Assembly (NCBI GenBank): GCA_947452325.1
Contig: CANGCZ010000011.1
Span: 1-18,166 of the forward strand
DNA length: 18,166 nt
Direction: 5' to 3'
Origin: Comamonadaceae bacterium
GTDB taxonomy: Bacteria; Pseudomonadota; Gammaproteobacteria; Burkholderiales; Burkholderiaceae_C
A program made the translations under genes and the position numbers. Positions 15,239 to 18,166 of this stretch are shown in pieces. The notes beneath the pieces are model-generated. The model did no database searches. It was not told where the DNA came from and saw only the letters and a list, made by a program, of their open reading frames with translations. Numbering within the stretch: the stretch's first letter is position 1; every line of letters begins with the position of its first letter.

Positions 15239-16209
15239 ATTCTCTCAACCGATGGCAAAAAGACACAGTCTGGGCGCTCATGGCCCTGGTGTTGTTGCTG
15301 GCCCTGCCCTTGCTGGGCCCGTCGCGGGTAGTGATTGATTTCATCATCCGTTTGTGCGCCATGGGTTTGCTGGCCACCTCGCTCAATATGCTGGTGGGTT
15401 ACGGCGGCATGGTGTCTTTCGGTCACGCCATGTTTTTCGGCAGCGGTGCTTATGCGTTTTCTTTGATGCTGCAAAAAGGCGCGGTGTCTGTGCCGGTGGC
15501 TTTATTGACAGCGTTGGTGTTTTGCGCCTTACTGGCCGCTGTCATCGGCGCCATTTGCGTGCGGCTCAAAGGCATTTACTTTTCTTTTCTGACCTTGGCT
15601 TTTCAAATGCTGTTGCACAGCATCATCATCACCTGGACCGGTTTGACCGGCGGTGACCAGGGCCTGACCGGCGGTATCCCACGGCCTGTTTTTCTGGGCA
15701 TAGACCTGACGCAAACGCTGCACGTTTACATGTTCTCCTGTGTGCTGGCTGTGGTCTGTTTGCTGGCCATGCGCTTGTTGATGCAGTCTCCTTTTGGCTA
15801 TACCTTGCGCATGTTGCGCGACAACGAGGACCGTGCCGCTTTTCTCGGTATCCACCTGTGGCGTGTGCGCTTGTACGCGTTCATCCTGGCAGGTATGTTT
15901 GCGGGCGTAGGCGGCGTCATCATGGCCTTGTTTGTGTCCGGCGCCTTCCCCGATTTCAGCTACTGGACCATGTCCGGCGAAGCGGTGTTCATGATCATGA
16001 TGGGCGGCACCCAAGTCTTCACCGGTCCGGTGCTGGGTGCGGCCCTGCTGCAAATGTTTAACGACACCATCACCCGCAACACCCAGTACCACGGGCTGGC
16101 GCTGGGGCTGGTGATTCTGCTGTTCACGTTAGGCTTTCAGCGCGGCATCACCGATGTGTTCAAAGGCTGGCGCAAGTGGCTGCCCTCGGCCAGAAAAGGC
16201 GGCGACTGA
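15235..16209 (+). CDS. livM: ABC transporter permease, LivM type
   Basis: A 324-residue multi-pass permease. LivM marks include LNMLVGYGGMVSFGHAMFFG in the N-terminal third, FLTLAFQMLLHSII, the GLTGGDQGLTGG loop and LRMLRDNEDRAAFLGI, the likely coupling region for the ATPases. It pairs with LivH in the inner membrane. The start overlaps livH (ATGA) and the stop shares one base with the livG start (TGATG), so the three genes are almost certainly co-translated. Confidence 0.93.
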   Translation: MNSLNRWQKDTVWALMALVLLLALPLLGPSRVVIDFIIRLCAMGLLATSLNMLVGYGGMVSFGHAMFFGSGAYAFSLMLQKGAVSVPVALLTALVFCALLAAVIGAICVRLKGIYFSFLTLAFQMLLHSIIITWTGLTGGDQGLTGGIPRPVFLGIDLTQTLHVYMFSCVLAVVCLLAMRLLMQSPFGYTLRMLRDNEDRAAFLGIHLWRVRLYAFILAGMFAGVGGVIMALFVSGAFPDFSYWTMSGEAVFMIMMGGTQVFTGPVLGAALLQMFNDTITRNTQYHGLALGLVILLFTLGFQRGITDVFKGWRKWLPSARKGGD

Positions 16210-16964
16210 TGCTGTCTATAGAAAAGCTCTACAAATCCTTTGGCGGCGTCAGCGCCATCTCGGATGTGTCTATGGATTTTCCCAGCGGCTCACTCAGCGC
16301 TGTCATCGGCCCCAATGGTGCAGGCAAAACCACGTTCTTCAATCTGATTTCCGGTGGCCTGCAACCTGACAGCGGCCGTATTTTGTTAGATGGCCAGAAC
16401 ATGGTCGGGCTGTCTCGCAACGCCATTGTTCACCAAGGTATAGGCCGGGCGTTTCAAGTCGCTAAGTTGTTCAAAAGCCTGACCGTGGAAGAGTCTTTGC
16501 GCGGGGCTCTGCAATCTGCCTTCGGCCATGCGGCGCAAATGCATGGCAGTTTTCCACTGCCCGCCACGCGCGAGCGGGCGCACGAAGTGATGGAGCAACT
16601 GGGCTTGCAAAACAAGGCAGATACGGTCAGCGGTAATTTGTCGCACGGCGACCAGAAACTGCTGGACATGGCGCTGGCTTTGGTGATGCGACCCAAGGTG
16701 CTGCTGCTGGACGAGCCCGTGGCAGGCATGGGGCCTGACGAACGCGGCCAAATGATGGAGACGGTGCAAGGGCTGTGGCGACAAGGCGGGCTGACCATTG
16801 TGTTGATTGAGCACGACATGGACATTGTGTTCCGTGTGGCCCAGCACATACACGTGCTGTCCTATGGCAAATTGCTGGCCCAGGGTAACGCCGAGGAAAT
16901 CCGCGCCAATCCTCGTGTGATCGAAGCCTACTTAGGCCATGCCCAGGAGAACGCCGGTGAGTGA
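16209..16964 (+). CDS. livG: ABC transporter ATP-binding protein, LivG type
   Basis: A 251-residue ATPase. Walker A GPNGAGKT is at 34-41, the signature reads LSHGDQ at 144-149, Walker B is LLLDEP at 165-170, and the switch His lies in LIEHDMD. LSHGDQ in place of LSGGQ is common in LivG-like proteins, and a C-terminal extension (NAEEIRANPRVIEAYLG) is also typical. It powers uptake together with LivF. The ATG at 16209 is chosen because it overlaps the livM stop by one base and leaves no extra N-terminal residues. Confidence 0.93.
   Translation: MLSIEKLYKSFGGVSAISDVSMDFPSGSLSAVIGPNGAGKTTFFNLISGGLQPDSGRILLDGQNMVGLSRNAIVHQGIGRAFQVAKLFKSLTVEESLRGALQSAFGHAAQMHGSFPLPATRERAHEVMEQLGLQNKADTVSGNLSHGDQKLLDMALALVMRPKVLLLDEPVAGMGPDERGQMMETVQGLWRQGGLTIVLIEHDMDIVFRVAQHIHVLSYGKLLAQGNAEEIRANPRVIEAYLGHAQENAGE
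16945..16950 (+). promoter_or_regulatory. Ribosome binding site that decides the livF start
   Basis: AGGAGA lies six bases before the GTG at 16957, an ideal spacing. The earlier in-frame ATG at 16939 would overlap this site and has no ribosome site of its own, so the GTG is preferred. Confidence 0.65.
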
Positions 16965-17667
16965 TCTGCTGCAAGTGCAACAACTGGAAGTGCTGTATGA
17001 CACCAGCCAGGTCTTGTTCGGCCTGAACCTGAGCTTGCGTGCCGGTGAAACCCTGGCCTTGCTGGGCCGCAACGGGGCCGGTAAAAGCACCACCATGAAA
17101 GCCATTGCAGGCGCTATTCGCGTTCGCAGCGGATCGGTGGTGTTTGATAGCGTGTCCATCAGGGACCGCCCTGCTCACCTGATTGCACGCGCCGGGCTGG
17201 CTTATGTGCCTGAAGACAGACAAATCTTCTCCGAGCTCAGTGTCGAAGACAACTTGGACATTGCGTCCAAACGCGGCCCCGGCGGCGAAGACGATTGGCC
17301 TTTGGCGCGCGTCTACGACATGCTGCCACTGCTCAAACCATTGCGCCACCGTGCAGGCGGTTTGCTGTCAGGAGGCGAGCAACAAATGTTGACCGTCGGA
17401 CGCGCTTTGATGGGCAACCCGCGGCTGTTGCTGCTGGACGAGCCCAGCGAAGGGCTGGCGCCCATCATGGTGCAAAAGATAGGTGAACTGATTCAAGCTT
17501 TAAAGCAAACCGGAACCAGCATTGTGCTGGCCGAGCAAAACCTGCATTTCTGTCTGGGTCTGGCCGACCGCGCCGTGGTCATAGACAAAGGCCGGGATGT
17601 ATTCACCGGTAGCATCGCCGAATTGAACGCAGACGCGCATATCAAACAGCGTTATTTATCGGTCTGA
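16957..17667 (+). CDS. livF: ABC transporter ATP-binding protein, LivF type
   Basis: A 236-residue ATPase from the GTG start. Walker A is GRNGAGKST at 37-45, the signature LSGGEQQ is at 137-143, Walker B is LLLLDEP at 157-163, and VPEDRQIFSELSVEDNL is the LivF Q-loop region. With LivG it forms the two-subunit ATPase of the transporter. The gene overlaps livG by 8 bases. Starting at the ATG at 16939 would add six residues (MPRRTP) not expected in the family. It is the last gene of the plus-strand run and converges on the monooxygenase gene with only 16 bases between them and no clear terminator. Confidence 0.93.
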   Translation: MSDLLQVQQLEVLYDTSQVLFGLNLSLRAGETLALLGRNGAGKSTTMKAIAGAIRVRSGSVVFDSVSIRDRPAHLIARAGLAYVPEDRQIFSELSVEDNLDIASKRGPGGEDDWPLARVYDMLPLLKPLRHRAGGLLSGGEQQMLTVGRALMGNPRLLLLDEPSEGLAPIMVQKIGELIQALKQTGTSIVLAEQNLHFCLGLADRAVVIDKGRDVFTGSIAELNADAHIKQRYLSV

Positions 17668-17683
17668 CAACAGGCACAGCGAA

Positions 17684-18166
17684 TCAGCTGCGCAAATGAA
17701 AGCCCCGGTACTTGTTAGCGGCGACCTCATCACAAATACCTCTGTAACGCGCAAACCCGCCTGCATAAGGCATGAACACGCGTGGCTTGCCTGGCACGTT
17801 GGCGCCCAGGTACCAACTGTGGTGGGCCTGCGGCAGCAAAGTGGCATTGGCCGCTTCGTTCACCTGCTGAACCCAGTCGTCACTGGCTTGTTCATCCGCC
17901 TCAATCTGTGAGATGCCGTTGTCGCGCATATAGGCGATACAAGCGGTGATCCAGTTGACATGTTGCTCGATTTGCGGCGGCAGATTGCACAACACCGACG
18001 GGCTGCCCGGGCCGGTGATGGTGAACAGATTGGGGAACTGAGGGATTTGCAAACCCAGGTAAGTGCGCGGCCCCGCCGCCCAGGCGTCTTTCAAGGGCAA
18101 ACCTTGGCGACCCGAAATATTCATGCGCAGCAAACTGCCGGTCATGGCATCAAAGCCGGTGGCAAA
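17684..18166 (-). CDS. Flavin-containing monooxygenase, Baeyer-Villiger type (partial, 5' end missing)
   Basis: The last 160 residues of a larger protein that enters from the right edge. The first visible codons read FATGFDAMTGSLLRM, the conserved ATGFDA segment of Baeyer-Villiger monooxygenases such as cyclohexanone monooxygenase. It is followed by GPRTYLGLQIPQFPNLFTI, then GPGSPSVLCNLPPQIEQHVNW and the C-terminal WYLGANVPGKPR, also typical. These enzymes insert oxygen beside a ketone using FAD and NADPH. The N-terminal FAD and NADPH motifs are outside the window, so integrity cannot be judged. It may supply esters or acids to the CoA-dependent enzymes elsewhere in the region, but that is speculation. 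Confidence 0.88.
   Translation of the reverse strand, partial: FATGFDAMTGSLLRMNISGRQGLPLKDAWAAGPRTYLGLQIPQFPNLFTITGPGSPSVLCNLPPQIEQHVNWITACIAYMRDNGISQIEADEQASDDWVQQVNEAANATLLPQAHHSWYLGANVPGKPRVFMPYAGGFARYRGICDEVAANKYRGFHLRS

Overview
The window looks like a chromosomal catabolic region of a betaproteobacterium, probably Burkholderiales and close to Comamonadaceae. This rests on moderately high GC, tightly overlapping operons, a PhaA thiolase that matches the Cupriavidus-type enzyme at its catalytic positions, and Burkholderiales-style clusters of acid-sugar, CoA-ester and Liv-type ABC transporter genes. No rRNA, tRNA, CRISPR array, transposase or phage gene was seen. Twenty protein genes are supported, two of them cut by the window edges.

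Layout. (1) Positions 1-3633, minus strand: a compact operon transcribed as acylpyruvate-hydrolase-like FAH protein, AMP-forming acyl-CoA synthetase, SCP-x-type thiolase, and a DUF35 zinc-ribbon/OB-fold partner (cut at the left edge). (2) Positions 3859-6771, plus strand, divergent from (1): the 3-oxo-tetronate module otnK-otnC-otnI (kinase, decarboxylase, isomerase), which feeds C4 sugar acids to dihydroxyacetone phosphate. Its partner dehydrogenase is not in the window. (3) Positions 6768-10114: a mixed stretch with a membrane-anchored cysteine-cluster protein, an 87-residue hypothetical protein, a small coiled-coil plus helix-turn-helix regulator, the acetyl-CoA acetyltransferase phaA, and a small secreted protein with four cysteines. 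The 277-base gap at 7601-7877 is AT-rich. It holds an FNR/Anr-like box, a direct repeat, three tandem 8-mers and a plausible promoter. (4) Positions 10189-17667, plus strand: a seven-gene run of P1-family (DmpA-like) peptidase, N-acyl-D-amino-acid-deacylase-like amidohydrolase, Tat-type periplasmic binding protein, and the LivH, LivM, LivG and LivF transporter parts. (5) Positions 17684-18166, minus strand: the C-terminal part of a flavin monooxygenase of the Baeyer-Villiger type, cut at the right edge.

How the genes may work together. Region 4 reads as an uptake-and-hydrolysis unit: the transporter imports an amino-acid-like or amide compound and the two hydrolases release its parts. Both hydrolase families are known for D-amino-acid, beta-amino-acid or N-acylated substrates, so a blocked or D-configured peptide is a reasonable guess, not a demonstrated one. 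Region 1 looks like a peripheral acid-degradation route ending in thiolysis and acylpyruvate cleavage, with the substrate unknown. Region 2 is a recognised pathway module. The most unusual details are an amidohydrolase that appears to lack two of the usual metal-binding histidines, a histidine in place of asparagine at the expected self-cleavage site of the P1 peptidase, a 25-30-residue insertion in OtnI, and the FNR-like box.
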